DNA of 64,000 nucleotides from Corynebacterium sp. Marseille-P3884. GTDB lineage: Bacteria > Actinomycetota > Actinomycetes > Mycobacteriales > Mycobacteriaceae. The position numbers and the translations under genes are program-made. This document shows positions 1 to 9,532 of the stretch, piece after piece. Numbering within the stretch: the stretch's first letter is position 1; each line of letters opens with the position of its first letter. Where the stretch lies: contig NZ_JAGKSD010000006.1 of the NCBI RefSeq assembly GCF_017942225.1, positions 62,001-126,000 of the forward strand. Direction: 5' to 3'. A model generated the notes under the pieces. The model saw only the letters and a list, made by a program, of their open reading frames with translations. It was not told where the DNA came from and did no database searches.

Positions 1-1740
1 GGTGACGTCGATAATGCCGAGCTCGTCGAAGACTTTCTGCGCGGCGGTGACTTGCGGCTTGCCGCCGTCGACGATGAACAGCTGCGGCGGGTACGCGAAC
101 CGCTTGTTGTCGGTGGTCTCCGTGGAAGAGTCGGCGAGTTCCTCGTCGGTGAAGCTGGTCTCGTCGAGGTCCGGGTCTTCGGGGTTGGCCAGCTTGTCCT
201 GGTTGTGGCGCTTGAAGCGCCGGCGAGTCACCTCGGCGATGGAGCCCACGTCGTCGCTGCGGCCGTCGCCCGCGGCTTCCTTGATGCGGTAGCGGCGGTA
301 GTCGGATTTCTTGGGCAGCCCGTCTTCGAAGACGACGAGCGAGGCGACGACGTCGGTGCCCTGAATGTGGGAGATATCGGTGCACTCGATGCGCAAGGGT
401 GCGTCATCCATGCCGAGGGCGTCTTGAATGTCCTGGAGTGCCTGCGATCGCGCGGTGAGGTCGCCGACGCGCTTCAGCTTGTGCTGGCGCAGCGATTCCT
501 TGGCGTTGCGCTGGACCGTCTCCATGAGCGCTTTCTTGTCGCCGCGCTGCGGGACGCGGAATTCGACAGGGCCGCCGCGGAGCTGTTCCAACAGTGCCCG
601 GGTCTCTTCCGGCTCGTCCGGCATCACTTGAACGAGAATTTCGCGTGGGACAGGCATCGGCGGGCGGATTTTCTCGTGCGATTCCTGGTCGACACCGCGG
701 CGCCGGACCTTCTTGGCCGCCAGCCGTTCATCCTCGGCTTTTTCCTGCTCCATGCGTTCGACAGCATCGGAATAGTGCTGCACCAGGAAATTCTGCATGA
801 GGGCGGGCAAGGCGGGATCGGCTTCGCCGTCGTCAAGCCGTGTGAGCGATCCCGGCTCGTCTCCCGTTTTCTCGACGACCCACCCGCGCTGCGAGCGGAT
901 CCGACCCTCGCGCACGGCGAAGATCTGCACGGCGGCCTCGAGCTCGTCGGTGTCGAAGGCGATGATGTCGGCGTCCGTGTCGATGCTGAGCACGACTGTC
1001 TGGCGCTCCATGACCTTGTTGACGGCACCGAGATCGTCGCGCAGCCGCGCCGCTTTTTCGAATTCGAGGTTCTCGCTCGCCTCCATCATCTGGCTGGTGA
1101 GTCCTTTGACCACAGCGTCGGTCCGGCCAGACATGAAGCCCATGAAGCCGGAGACGATCTCGTCGTACTCTGCCTCGTCGACACGTTGCACGCAGGGCGC
1201 GGAGCACTTGTCGATATACCCGAGCAGGCACGGCCGCCCGAGCTGCTCGTGGCGGTTGAAGACGCCGTTGGAGCACGTCCGGACGGGGAAGACCCGCGTG
1301 AGCAGGTCCAGCGTTTCGCGTACAGCCCAGGCGTGGGAGAACGGCCCGAAATAGCGCACGCCTTTGCGGCGCGGACCGCGGTAGAAGAACGCGCGCGGGT
1401 AGCGCTCCCCCACGCTGACGGCGAGCATCGGGTACGTCTTGTCGTCGCGGTACATGACGTTGAACCACGGGTCGTACCGCTTGATCCAGGTGTATTCGAG
1501 CTGGAGCGCTTCGACTTCACTGGCGACGACGGTCCACTCCACCTTGGAAGCGGTAAACACCATCTGGCGGGTACGCGGGTGGAGCTGCTCCGGCGGCTGG
1601 AAGTAGTTGTTCAGGCGGACGCGGAGATTTTTCGCTTTGCCGACGTAGACGACGCGTCCGGCGCCGTCGCGGAATTTATACACACCCGGCTCGGTGGGAA
1701 TCGTCCCGGGCGCGGGGCGGTAGGTAGCTGGGTTGACCAC
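1..1740 (-). CDS. uvrC: UvrABC system protein C (excinuclease subunit C), 3'-truncated by window edge
   Basis: UvrC makes the dual incisions around bulky DNA lesions after UvrA/UvrB damage recognition. About 580 codons are present. The N-terminal GIY-YIG nuclease domain is visible ([10 protein letters not shown], then [16 protein letters not shown], roughly residues 10-45). A cysteine-bearing segment ([22 protein letters not shown]) follows near 135-165, then the UVR UvrB-binding helix around 200-235, and the start of the RNase H-like nuclease domain ([21 protein letters not shown], then [10 protein letters not shown]). The C-terminal helix-hairpin-helix region lies beyond the window. The GTG at 1740 is chosen because AGGGGC precedes it and the product then begins directly before the GIY-YIG domain. 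The upstream PH-domain gene ends only 11 bases away, so the two are probably cotranscribed. Confidence 0.95.
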   Translation of the reverse strand, partial: MVNPATYRPAPGTIPTEPGVYKFRDGAGRVVYVGKAKNLRVRLNNYFQPPEQLHPRTRQMVFTASKVEWTVVASEVEALQLEYTWIKRYDPWFNVMYRDDKTYPMLAVSVGERYPRAFFYRGPRRKGVRYFGPFSHAWAVRETLDLLTRVFPVRTCSNGVFNRHEQLGRPCLLGYIDKCSAPCVQRVDEAEYDEIVSGFMGFMSGRTDAVVKGLTSQMMEASENLEFEKAARLRDDLGAVNKVMERQTVVLSIDTDADIIAFDTDELEAAVQIFAVREGRIRSQRGWVVEKTGDEPGSLTRLDDGEADPALPALMQNFLVQHYSDAVERMEQEKAEDERLAAKKVRRRGVDQESHEKIRPPMPVPREILVQVMPDEPEETRALLEQLRGGPVEFRVPQRGDKKALMETVQRNAKESLRQHKLKRVGDLTARSQALQDIQDALGMDDAPLRIECTDISHIQGTDVVASLVVFEDGLPKKSDYRRYRIKEAAGDGRSDDVGSIAEVTRRRFKRHNQDKLANPEDPDLDETSFTDEELADSSTETTDNKRFAYPPQLFIVDGGKPQVTAAQKVFDELGIIDVT

Positions 1741-1751
1741 AGCGACTGCCC

Positions 1752-2306
1752 CTAGTCTTCCGGCATGTAGCGGGCCTCGAGACGGCGGAATTCCTTCACC
1801 GACTCGACAGCGCGCTCTTTATCGCCTGACTGAATGGCCCACAGCGGGACGTACTCAAATTCAGGGAGTTCGAGGCGGGCCATGCGTGAGCCGCGCGGGA
1901 ACGACAGGCCGTAGACGACGACCCACGGGTAGAAGCGGGTCCCGATGATATTGCGGACCTCCACCCCGTCCTCGTTCGCGCGGACGCGTGGGCGGGTGAG
2001 CGCCAGCCACACGAGCACGGACAGGATGAGCCCGATCGCCGGGAAAGCAAACTTATCGACGGTCGTGATCGCCGCCCCCGTGAATTCCACGTCCACCATC
2101 ACGCCGGTGAAGATGTGCGCCGCCATGATCACGATGACGGCAGCGAGAGCAACGCGACGCAGGTATTTCGAGGCGATTTCAACTTCCCACGGCTTGGTCG
2201 AGGTGACCGCGTGCGGGTCGAGTGCGTTGAAAAGGGCAAAATCGCGGTCACGGTCAGGGATGTGCTCGTTGCCTCCGTTGTCGGCCTTGGCTACCTCGTT
2301 GACCAC
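1752..2306 (-). CDS. PH-domain (bPH_6-like) two-TM membrane protein
   Basis: A 184-residue protein of unknown role. Two hydrophobic segments (residues about 52-75 and 88-110) are followed by a short bacterial PH-like domain containing [17 protein letters not shown] and a [11 protein letters not shown] segment. It corresponds in position and layout to the conserved membrane protein found next to ribH and uvrC in mycobacteria (family bPH_6), which is recalled knowledge. The GTG at 2306 is preferred over an upstream start at 2360 because AAGGGGAG lies five bases before it. The neighbours are ribH upstream and uvrC downstream. No enzymatic motif is visible, so the function is not assigned. Confidence 0.8.
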   Translation of the reverse strand: MVNEVAKADNGGNEHIPDRDRDFALFNALDPHAVTSTKPWEVEIASKYLRRVALAAVIVIMAAHIFTGVMVDVEFTGAAITTVDKFAFPAIGLILSVLVWLALTRPRVRANEDGVEVRNIIGTRFYPWVVVYGLSFPRGSRMARLELPEFEYVPLWAIQSGDKERAVESVKEFRRLEARYMPED

Positions 2307-2347
2307 GTGTCTCCCCTTTGTCGTTCCTTTTCTCGCGCAAGCGCTGC

Positions 2348-2380
2348 GCGGCGGGGCCATGGTCGCGTGTGCCCCGCCGC
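2348..2380 (-). terminator. GC-rich hairpin between ribH and the PH-domain gene
   Basis: Two perfectly complementary 10-base arms (GCGGCGGGGC at 2348-2357 and GCCCCGCCGC at 2371-2380) enclose a 13-base loop, about 45 bases after the ribH stop. No T-run follows on the minus strand, so this is a terminator-like or mRNA-stabilising structure rather than a certain intrinsic terminator. Confidence 0.4.
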
Positions 2381-2425
2381 TGTGTCGCTGACTGCGAAAG
2401 CCAGCCCTGTTACTGCGGTGTCTTT

Positions 2426-2944
2426 TTACCAGGCGTCGTGAGCGTCGCCGCGGGTGAGCTTCATCAGCGGGAAGCGCTCGATTTCTTCCATGACCTTGGC
2501 CGCACCGACAGCGGCGGCGAATGCCTCTGCGCCCTTGTCCTCGTGGGCGTCCGGGCCGCCGGTGCGGTCCATCGCCTGCGCGTAGGTGTCCACAGTGAGG
2601 ACACCGTTGCCGACCGGGACAGACATGTCCAGGGCGACGCGAGTGAGGCCGTCGGTGACGGAACGGCAGACGTAGTCGAAGTGCGGGGTTTCGCCGCGGA
2701 TGACGCAGCCGAGAGCCACCACAGCGTCGAAGCGCTTGGACGCGGCCTGCGCCATGAGCGGGAGCTCCATTGCGCCAGAGACCATGAAGACATGGACCTC
2801 AGCACCAGCTGCTTCAGCCAGCTCCACTGCGCGTTGGATCAGGTGGTCCACGACCTCAGCGTTCCACTCGGTTCCGACGACGGCAACACGCATGCCTTTC
2901 GCGTCGATCTTATCCGGTGACGTGTCGGGCGCTCCGAAAATCAT
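2426..2944 (-). CDS. ribH: 6,7-dimethyl-8-ribityllumazine synthase
   Basis: This enzyme condenses 5-amino-6-ribitylamino-uracil with 3,4-dihydroxy-2-butanone 4-phosphate to lumazine, the penultimate step of riboflavin synthesis; the family forms icosahedral or pentameric cytosolic assemblies. The 172-residue length is typical. Family features are visible: [16 protein letters not shown] at the N-terminus, [11 protein letters not shown] in the middle, [17 protein letters not shown] (the loop with the phosphate-binding and active-site residues), and [15 protein letters not shown] near the end. The ATG at 2944 has a strong AAGGAG six bases upstream. It is the last gene of the rpe-ribD-ribE-ribBA-ribH run, 55 bases after ribBA. 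Confidence 0.97.
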   Translation of the reverse strand: MIFGAPDTSPDKIDAKGMRVAVVGTEWNAEVVDHLIQRAVELAEAAGAEVHVFMVSGAMELPLMAQAASKRFDAVVALGCVIRGETPHFDYVCRSVTDGLTRVALDMSVPVGNGVLTVDTYAQAMDRTGGPDAHEDKGAEAFAAAVGAAKVMEEIERFPLMKLTRGDAHDAW

Positions 2945-2999
2945 GGTTGCTCCTTAATCAGTTTCGAACATCTTCGGCGAAGAGTCGCACAACCCCATC

Positions 3000-4247
<1,248 letters not shown>

Positions 4248-4252
4248 GAGGA

Positions 4253-4846
4253 CTAATGGTAGACCCCCACCATTTTCTCAACGTATTTGGCCACCACGTC
4301 GACCTCGAAGTTGACGGTCTCGCCCACGGTGAGCTCTCCGAAAGTGGTGTCCCGCAGCGTTGTCGGGATGAGGGAGACTTCGAGATAGTCCTCCCCCACC
4401 GCTGACACAGTCAAGGAGGTGCCGTTGATCGCGATGGAACCCTTCTCAACGACGTAGTGGCACAGCGCTGCCGGCAGGGAGAAACGCAGGACGTCCCAGT
4501 GCTCGGAGGGCGCGCGGGAGATGAGTTCGCCTACTCCATCGACGTGGCCTTGGACGATGTGCCCGCCCAGGCGCGCGCTGGCGGACACAGCGCGTTCGAG
4601 ATTGACGCGCGAACCAGGCTCGTAGCTGCCGAGCCGAGAGCGGTCGAGCGTTTCCTTCATCACGTCCGCGGTAAACGCCCCGTTAGCTGAATCGACGACG
4701 GTCAAGCACACGCCGTCGGCGGCGATGGAGTCACCAGGTGCGGCATCGGAGGTGACGGTCGGGCCTGACACTGTCAGGCGCACAGCGTTATCTAGCTGCT
4801 CAAGGGTTTCTACGGTGCCGATTTCTTCCACGAGGCCTGTGAACAT
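4253..4846 (-). CDS. ribE: Riboflavin synthase alpha chain
   Basis: This enzyme dismutates two 6,7-dimethyl-8-ribityllumazine molecules into riboflavin and the pyrimidine precursor. The 197-residue product shows the two tandem lumazine-binding barrels of the family: [12 protein letters not shown] starts the first half, and [15 protein letters not shown] starts the second near residue 95. [11 protein letters not shown] and [11 protein letters not shown] are the matching substrate-binding segments of the two repeats. The ATG shares one base with the ribD stop (TAATG), indicating coupled translation. The symbol varies between organisms (ribE or ribC). Confidence 0.96.
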   Translation of the reverse strand: MFTGLVEEIGTVETLEQLDNAVRLTVSGPTVTSDAAPGDSIAADGVCLTVVDSANGAFTADVMKETLDRSRLGSYEPGSRVNLERAVSASARLGGHIVQGHVDGVGELISRAPSEHWDVLRFSLPAALCHYVVEKGSIAINGTSLTVSAVGEDYLEVSLIPTTLRDTTFGELTVGETVNFEVDVVAKYVEKMVGVYH

Positions 4847-5889
4847 TAGTCGCTCTCCTTGTCGTGTGGTCGCGGGCGGCGCAATTCGACGACGGCGTCG
4901 TCTCCGAGGGAGAAGGCGTCGTACAGCTCGAAGCGGTGGGCGTCGGCAAGCGTGCCGGCGAGTGGCCCGCCGAGCAGACCCCGTCCGCTGCCGAGCAGCA
5001 TGGGCGCGAGGTAGGCGTGGACGCGGTCAACGACGTCGAGCTCGAACACGCTGCGCATGAGCGTCGGGCCGCCCTCGACGAGGACATCGCGGGCGCCGGA
5101 TTCATACAGGGCATCAAAGGCTTCCTGTGGGGTGGCGTATTGCTCGAAGCCGAGGCGTGTCAGGTTTCCGTCGGGCACTGGCCGCGTGCCGACAACGATT
5201 CTGCGCGGCTGGTGCTCAAGGAGAGATCCGTCACGGTCGCGGGCGGTGAGCGATGGGTCATCGGCGATGGCGGTGCCCGTCCCGATGACGATCGCGTCGC
5301 GCATTGCACGGTCGAAATGCGTGTACTGGCGGGTGTTGTCGGAGGTGATCCACTGGCTCGTGCCGTCAGATGCCGCGGTGAAACCGTCGAGGGTGGCGGC
5401 GAATTTCGCGGTGACGGACACGCGGTCGTACACCGTCGCGTCGAGCCACGGCTCGAGACCGTCGACCGGGTAGCTCACCTCGGTGACCTGCACTCCGCTG
5501 GCGCGGAGATGCTCTGCACCTCCCCCGGCGAGCGGGTGTGGATCGCGGTGAACGAAATAGACGTGCGCAATACCTGCATTCACGATCGCTTCGGCGCACG
5601 GGCCTGTCCTGCCGGTGTGGTTGCAGGGTTCGAGGGTGACGGCGAGCGATGCGCCGCGGACACGCTCGGGCGCGGTTGCGGCAGCGGCATCGAGGGCGAC
5701 GCGTTCAGCGTGCCGGCCGCCGACGGGTTCGGTAGCGCCGGTGGTGATGATGCCTGCGTCGTCGAAAAGCGCGCAGCCAACAGGCGGATTCGGGCTCGTC
5801 GTTCCACGGACACGTTGGCCCGCATTCGTTGCGGCGATCATCGCAGCTTGAACAGCCGGAGACATGTCCGCGTGAAAGTGTGCGGTCAT
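4846..5889 (-). CDS. ribD: Bifunctional diaminohydroxyphosphoribosylaminopyrimidine deaminase / 5-amino-6-(5-phosphoribosylamino)uracil reductase
   Basis: This enzyme catalyses the second and third steps of riboflavin synthesis. The 347-residue protein has an N-terminal zinc cytidine-deaminase-type domain (residues about 10-145) with HAERVALDAA and PCNHTGRTGPCAEAI providing the His and two Cys zinc ligands and the catalytic Glu. A C-terminal dihydrofolate-reductase-like domain follows (about 150-340), with VTAKFAATLDGFTA and LVEGGPTLMRS. The ATG lies one base after the rpe stop, so there is no room for a separate leader or FMN riboswitch in front of this gene. Confidence 0.96.
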   Translation of the reverse strand: MTAHFHADMSPAVQAAMIAATNAGQRVRGTTSPNPPVGCALFDDAGIITTGATEPVGGRHAERVALDAAAATAPERVRGASLAVTLEPCNHTGRTGPCAEAIVNAGIAHVYFVHRDPHPLAGGGAEHLRASGVQVTEVSYPVDGLEPWLDATVYDRVSVTAKFAATLDGFTAASDGTSQWITSDNTRQYTHFDRAMRDAIVIGTGTAIADDPSLTARDRDGSLLEHQPRRIVVGTRPVPDGNLTRLGFEQYATPQEAFDALYESGARDVLVEGGPTLMRSVFELDVVDRVHAYLAPMLLGSGRGLLGGPLAGTLADAHRFELYDAFSLGDDAVVELRRPRPHDKESD

Positions 5890-5890
5890 G

Positions 5891-6553
5891 CTAACGCTCG
5901 GAGGCCGCGGTAGCGAGAGTGCGAAGGGTCTCTACCGCCTCGGCCGGGTCTTCGGCGCCGAAGACCGCGGAGCCTGCGACAAAGGCATCCACACCAGCTT
6001 CGGCAGCCAGGGCGATCGTGGATTGGGCGATGCCGCCGTCGATGCCGATGATCGTCGATAAGCCAGCTTCTTCGATGCGTTCGCGCGCGGCCGCGACCTT
6101 GCTCAGCACTTCAGGCATGAATTTCTGGCCGCCGAAGCCCGGTTCAACGCTCATGATCATGACTTGCTCGAAATGCTCGAGGTCGTCGAGGTACGGCTCG
6201 ATCGGGGTACCGGGCTTGATGGCGAATCCAGCCTGAACTCCCAAGTCGTGGATCTGTTTCGCCGCGGCGATATGGTCATCGGTCGCCTCAATGTGGAATA
6301 CGAGACGGTCGCCGCCAGCCTTGATATAGGTCTCAAACCAGATTTCCGGCTCCTCGATCATCATGTGGATGTCCAGGAACTGGTCAGTCACGCCGTCAAC
6401 GGCTTTGGTCACGTCGGGCCCGAAGGAGAGGTTGGGCACGAAGTGGCCATCCATGATGTCAACGTGGATCAGGTCAGCGGACGGCACTTTGCGCACGTCA
6501 GCACCAAGATCGGCATAGTCTGCGGCGAGGATCGACGGGGCGATGTAGATCAT
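5891..6553 (-). CDS. rpe: Ribulose-phosphate 3-epimerase
   Basis: This enzyme interconverts ribulose 5-phosphate and xylulose 5-phosphate in the pentose phosphate pathway. The 220-residue TIM barrel carries the family signatures IAPSILAADYADLG, HVDIMDGHFVPNLSFGP (metal-binding His and Asp), the VEPGFGGQKFMPEV phosphate loop and IGIDGGI with the second catalytic Asp. It begins nine bases after rsmB and is tightly joined to ribD. That position is metabolically sensible because ribulose 5-phosphate is a direct riboflavin precursor used by RibBA. Confidence 0.97.
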   Translation of the reverse strand: MIYIAPSILAADYADLGADVRKVPSADLIHVDIMDGHFVPNLSFGPDVTKAVDGVTDQFLDIHMMIEEPEIWFETYIKAGGDRLVFHIEATDDHIAAAKQIHDLGVQAGFAIKPGTPIEPYLDDLEHFEQVMIMSVEPGFGGQKFMPEVLSKVAAARERIEEAGLSTIIGIDGGIAQSTIALAAEAGVDAFVAGSAVFGAEDPAEAVETLRTLATAASER

Positions 6554-6562
6554 GACCCCAGA

Positions 6563-8053
6563 CTATCGCTTTCGCAGGACGGCGAGGAACATCGCGTCGG
6601 TGCCGTGGCGGTGTGGCCACATCTGTGCACTCACGTGCGGGCCGAGATCGCCCATCTCCGGCAGCACGTCACGCACGTCGAGCTCGTCGGTATCGCCTGC
6701 GGCAAGCTGCTTATCGACGATCCCCCGCGTCTCCCTTTCATCCGGCGAGCACGTGGAATACACGATGACACCACCAGGCTTGGCCAACCGCACGGCGGAG
6801 GCCAGAAGCTCGGACTGCAGCTTAGTCAGCTCCGCGATGTCCTCCTCGCTCTTGCGCCACCGGGCCTCGGGGCGGCGGCGAAGCGCACCCAACCCGGAGC
6901 ACGGAGCGTCGACGAGCACGCGGTCGTATCCCGGCTCGAGCCCCGGGTCGCGGCCGTCGGCGACGTGAACCGTCACCGGCATTCCTTCAGTGGATTTCCG
7001 GATCAGGTCCGCGCGGGTCGCGCTGACTTCGATCGCGTCAACGCGCGCGCCGTCGATGGCAGCCAGCGAGCCCATGAGCGCTGCCTTGCCGCCCGGCCCC
7101 GCGCACAAATCGAGCCAGCGTCCACCATCGTCGGCGACAGGCAGCTCGGCCACAGCACGGGCAATGAGCTGCGAGCCTTCATCCTGCACAGCGGCCATCT
7201 TGTCGCGGACGGGCTCGAGCGAACCTGGGTCTCCGCCCTCGTCGAGGTACACGGCGTACGGGCTGTAGCGTCCTTCTTCCCCACCGGTGACCAGCGCTAG
7301 TTCCTCTGCCGACATCTCGCCCGGGCGTGCGACGAGGTGAACGATCGGGCGCTGCGAGTCGGCCTGGAGAGCTTCCTCCAGTTCGGCAGTCCCGACGACG
7401 CGGGCGAAAGACTGCGCGATCCATTCCGGGTGCGCCGTGCGGAACGCAACGGCTGCGATCTCACCGTCCGGGGTGAGCTTGTCCATCCACTTCTCGACGC
7501 TCGTGCGGGACATCGTGCGCAGGATGCCATTGACAAAGCCCTTCGCTTTTTCCGCACCCGCGGCCGCCACGAGACGGACTGAGGTATCAACCGCAGCGTG
7601 GTCGTCGACACGCGTGAACAGCAATTGGTACGCGCCCAGGCGCAAAGCGGTGAGCACCGCCGGGTCGAGACCGTCCAGCGGCCGCGACGAGCAGTTGGCG
7701 ATCACTGCGTCGAGAACACCGAGCGTGCGCAGCGTGCCGTAGGCGATCTCTGTGGCGAATGCCGCGTCGCGCCCGGTGATCTTCCGCTCCCGGAGAATCT
7801 GAGGCAGGACCAAATTGCCGAATGCATCCTCGACTTCCACCCGCAGCACCGCGTCGAAGGCCGCTTGGCGAGCCGGATCGCCGATACTTCCGACACCGGC
7901 ATTCCTGCCACGGGGCTCGCCTGAATCGCGGGCTCGGCGGGGGCGACGCGCGCCGTCGTCACGCCTCGGCGAGTGTTTCTTCTCCCCGTGAATCGCCTCT
8001 TGCGCAGCCTGTTCCTTCGCGCGCTTGGTGCGGGACCGGAAACCTCCGCTCAC
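6563..8053 (-). CDS. rsmB: 16S rRNA (cytosine967-C5)-methyltransferase
   Basis: This is an S-adenosylmethionine-dependent rRNA methyltransferase of the RsmB/Fmu family, 496 residues. A basic, probably disordered N-terminus (about 1-55) precedes a NusB-like RNA-binding domain (about 60-195). The Rossmann methyltransferase domain has WLDLCAGPGGKAALMG for SAM binding, VDAPCSGLGALRRRPE with one catalytic cysteine, and YSTCSPDERET with the other. The GTG at 8053 overlaps the fmt stop by four bases (GTGA), with GGGGTGG upstream. It sits in the def-fmt-rsmB translation-maturation run. Confidence 0.95.
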   Translation of the reverse strand: MSGGFRSRTKRAKEQAAQEAIHGEKKHSPRRDDGARRPRRARDSGEPRGRNAGVGSIGDPARQAAFDAVLRVEVEDAFGNLVLPQILRERKITGRDAAFATEIAYGTLRTLGVLDAVIANCSSRPLDGLDPAVLTALRLGAYQLLFTRVDDHAAVDTSVRLVAAAGAEKAKGFVNGILRTMSRTSVEKWMDKLTPDGEIAAVAFRTAHPEWIAQSFARVVGTAELEEALQADSQRPIVHLVARPGEMSAEELALVTGGEEGRYSPYAVYLDEGGDPGSLEPVRDKMAAVQDEGSQLIARAVAELPVADDGGRWLDLCAGPGGKAALMGSLAAIDGARVDAIEVSATRADLIRKSTEGMPVTVHVADGRDPGLEPGYDRVLVDAPCSGLGALRRRPEARWRKSEEDIAELTKLQSELLASAVRLAKPGGVIVYSTCSPDERETRGIVDKQLAAGDTDELDVRDVLPEMGDLGPHVSAQMWPHRHGTDAMFLAVLRKR

Positions 8054-8976
8054 TCGAAAGCCACCCCTTCATTGTCCTGCAGACCGCGAGCCCAGTCGGC
8101 CGCGGCCATCATCTTCTTGCCCGGGGGCTGAATCTGGCCGAGCGCCACAGCTTCGGTGCCAGTACCAACATGGACCGCAGATTTACTCACAGCGACCTGC
8201 CCCGGCTCCAGTTTCTCGGCGGCGGAATCGATGCTTACGGGCCCGACCTTGACACGGTCCCCGCCCAGCGTGGTCCACGCACCGGGCCCCGGGGTGTATG
8301 CGCGGACCGCGCGTTCGATCTCCACTGCCGGAGCGGACCAGTCGATCCGGGCGTCGTCCTTGCTGATCTTCGGCGCATACGTCGCATCCCCCTCCTGCGG
8401 AGTGAACGTCGCGTGCCCGGTAGCGAGATCGTCCATCGTGCGCACGAGCAGATCGCCGCCGGAATAAGCAAGCCGGGTCAGCAGGTCATCCGCCGTATCA
8501 GTCGGCTCGATGCGCTCCGGCTCCTGCAGCAAGATATCGCCAGTATCCAGGCCCGCATCGATGCGGAATGTCGTCGCCCCGCTGTATTCGTCGCCGTGCA
8601 GAATTCCCGCTTGCACCGGCGCGGCGCCGCGCCAACGCGGCAGCAACGAGAAATGCAGGTTCACCCACCCGTGCGTGGGAATGTCCAAGAAATCCTCCGG
8701 AATGAGGTTGCCGTACGCCACGACCGGAATCGCATCGGGCGCGAGCGCTTCAAGTTCGGCCTTGACCTCCTCATTGCCTTTGAGCTTCTCCGGGGTGAGA
8801 ACCTCGATCCCGTGCTCCTGCGCCAGGGCCTTCACCGGCGACGGGTGCAACGTGCGACCGCGCCCCTTCTTAGCGTCAGGGCGCGTCAGTACCGCCACCA
8901 CTTCATGCTCCGAGGCGATGAGCTTCTCCAACGCCACCACCGCCGGTTCCGGTGTTCCCGCGAAAACCACACGCAT
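8050..8976 (-). CDS. fmt: Methionyl-tRNA formyltransferase
   Basis: This enzyme transfers a formyl group from 10-formyltetrahydrofolate to initiator Met-tRNA. The 308-residue protein has the N-terminal formyltransferase domain, with the active-site segment VNLHFSLLPRWRGAAPVQ and ETGATTF-like GATTFRIDAGLDTGDIL. A C-terminal tRNA-binding beta-barrel covers about 205-305. The ATG at 8976 has AGGAGG about ten bases upstream. It lies 26 bases after def, which encodes the enzyme that later removes the formyl group. Confidence 0.97.
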   Translation of the reverse strand: MRVVFAGTPEPAVVALEKLIASEHEVVAVLTRPDAKKGRGRTLHPSPVKALAQEHGIEVLTPEKLKGNEEVKAELEALAPDAIPVVAYGNLIPEDFLDIPTHGWVNLHFSLLPRWRGAAPVQAGILHGDEYSGATTFRIDAGLDTGDILLQEPERIEPTDTADDLLTRLAYSGGDLLVRTMDDLATGHATFTPQEGDATYAPKISKDDARIDWSAPAVEIERAVRAYTPGPGAWTTLGGDRVKVGPVSIDSAAEKLEPGQVAVSKSAVHVGTGTEAVALGQIQPPGKKMMAAADWARGLQDNEGVAFE

Positions 8977-9002
8977 GTGTCTATTTTCCTCCTACTCGCT
9001 CG

Positions 9003-9503
9003 CTACTCGCCCGTGAACCAATCCATACCGCGGATCATCTGCATCGCTTCTTTCCGCACCTCCGGTTCAAGCCGCCGCAAGAAGAGCACGCCGTCCAAAT
9101 GGTCAGTCTCGTGCTGGATGCAGCGTGCGAGCAGACCGTTGGCGCGCAACGTCACGGGGCGCCCGAATTCGTCCCGGCCGGTCGCCACCACCGTCTCGTG
9201 GCGGGCCACATCAGCCTGCAGATCAGGAATCGACAAACAGCCTTCCGGGCCGATCTGCACCATGTCGTCGATCGGCGTCCATTCCGGGTTGATCAATGCG
9301 CCGCGCATGCCGTCGCAGTCGTACACAAAGACCCGCTTGGTCAAACCGATCTGGTTGGCGGCCAACCCGACGCCGCCGGCATCGTCCATGGTCTCGAGCA
9401 TGTCGTGGACGAGGCGCTGCAACGCGTCGTCGAAAAGCTCGACGGGGGCGGCCTGCGTGTTTAAAACCGGATCACCGAAGATCCTGATGGGACGGACGGT
9501 CAT
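9003..9503 (-). CDS. def: Peptide deformylase
   Basis: This metalloenzyme removes the N-formyl group from nascent proteins. The 166-residue product contains all three family motifs: GVGLAANQIG (motif 1), EGCLSIPD with the metal-ligand Cys (motif 2), and QHETDHLDG with the HExxH metal site (motif 3). The ATG at 9503 gives MTVRPIRIFGDPVLN, the usual family start. A longer reading frame extends to 9698 but would add a non-conserved, cysteine-rich stretch and overlap priA. It lies 29 bases after priA. Confidence 0.95.
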   Translation of the reverse strand: MTVRPIRIFGDPVLNTQAAPVELFDDALQRLVHDMLETMDDAGGVGLAANQIGLTKRVFVYDCDGMRGALINPEWTPIDDMVQIGPEGCLSIPDLQADVARHETVVATGRDEFGRPVTLRANGLLARCIQHETDHLDGVLFLRRLEPEVRKEAMQMIRGMDWFTGE

Positions 9504-9532
9504 GGCAGCCCAGTCTACGTGGCGCACGAGCG

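Noticed and set aside
52..1755. Plus-strand open frame opposite uvrC
   Set aside because: The minus-strand translation gives all UvrC motifs; the plus-strand frame is a shadow.
5889..5895. Possible FMN riboswitch before the rib genes
   Set aside because: rpe and ribD are one base apart, and no conserved RFN-like leader is seen within the run.
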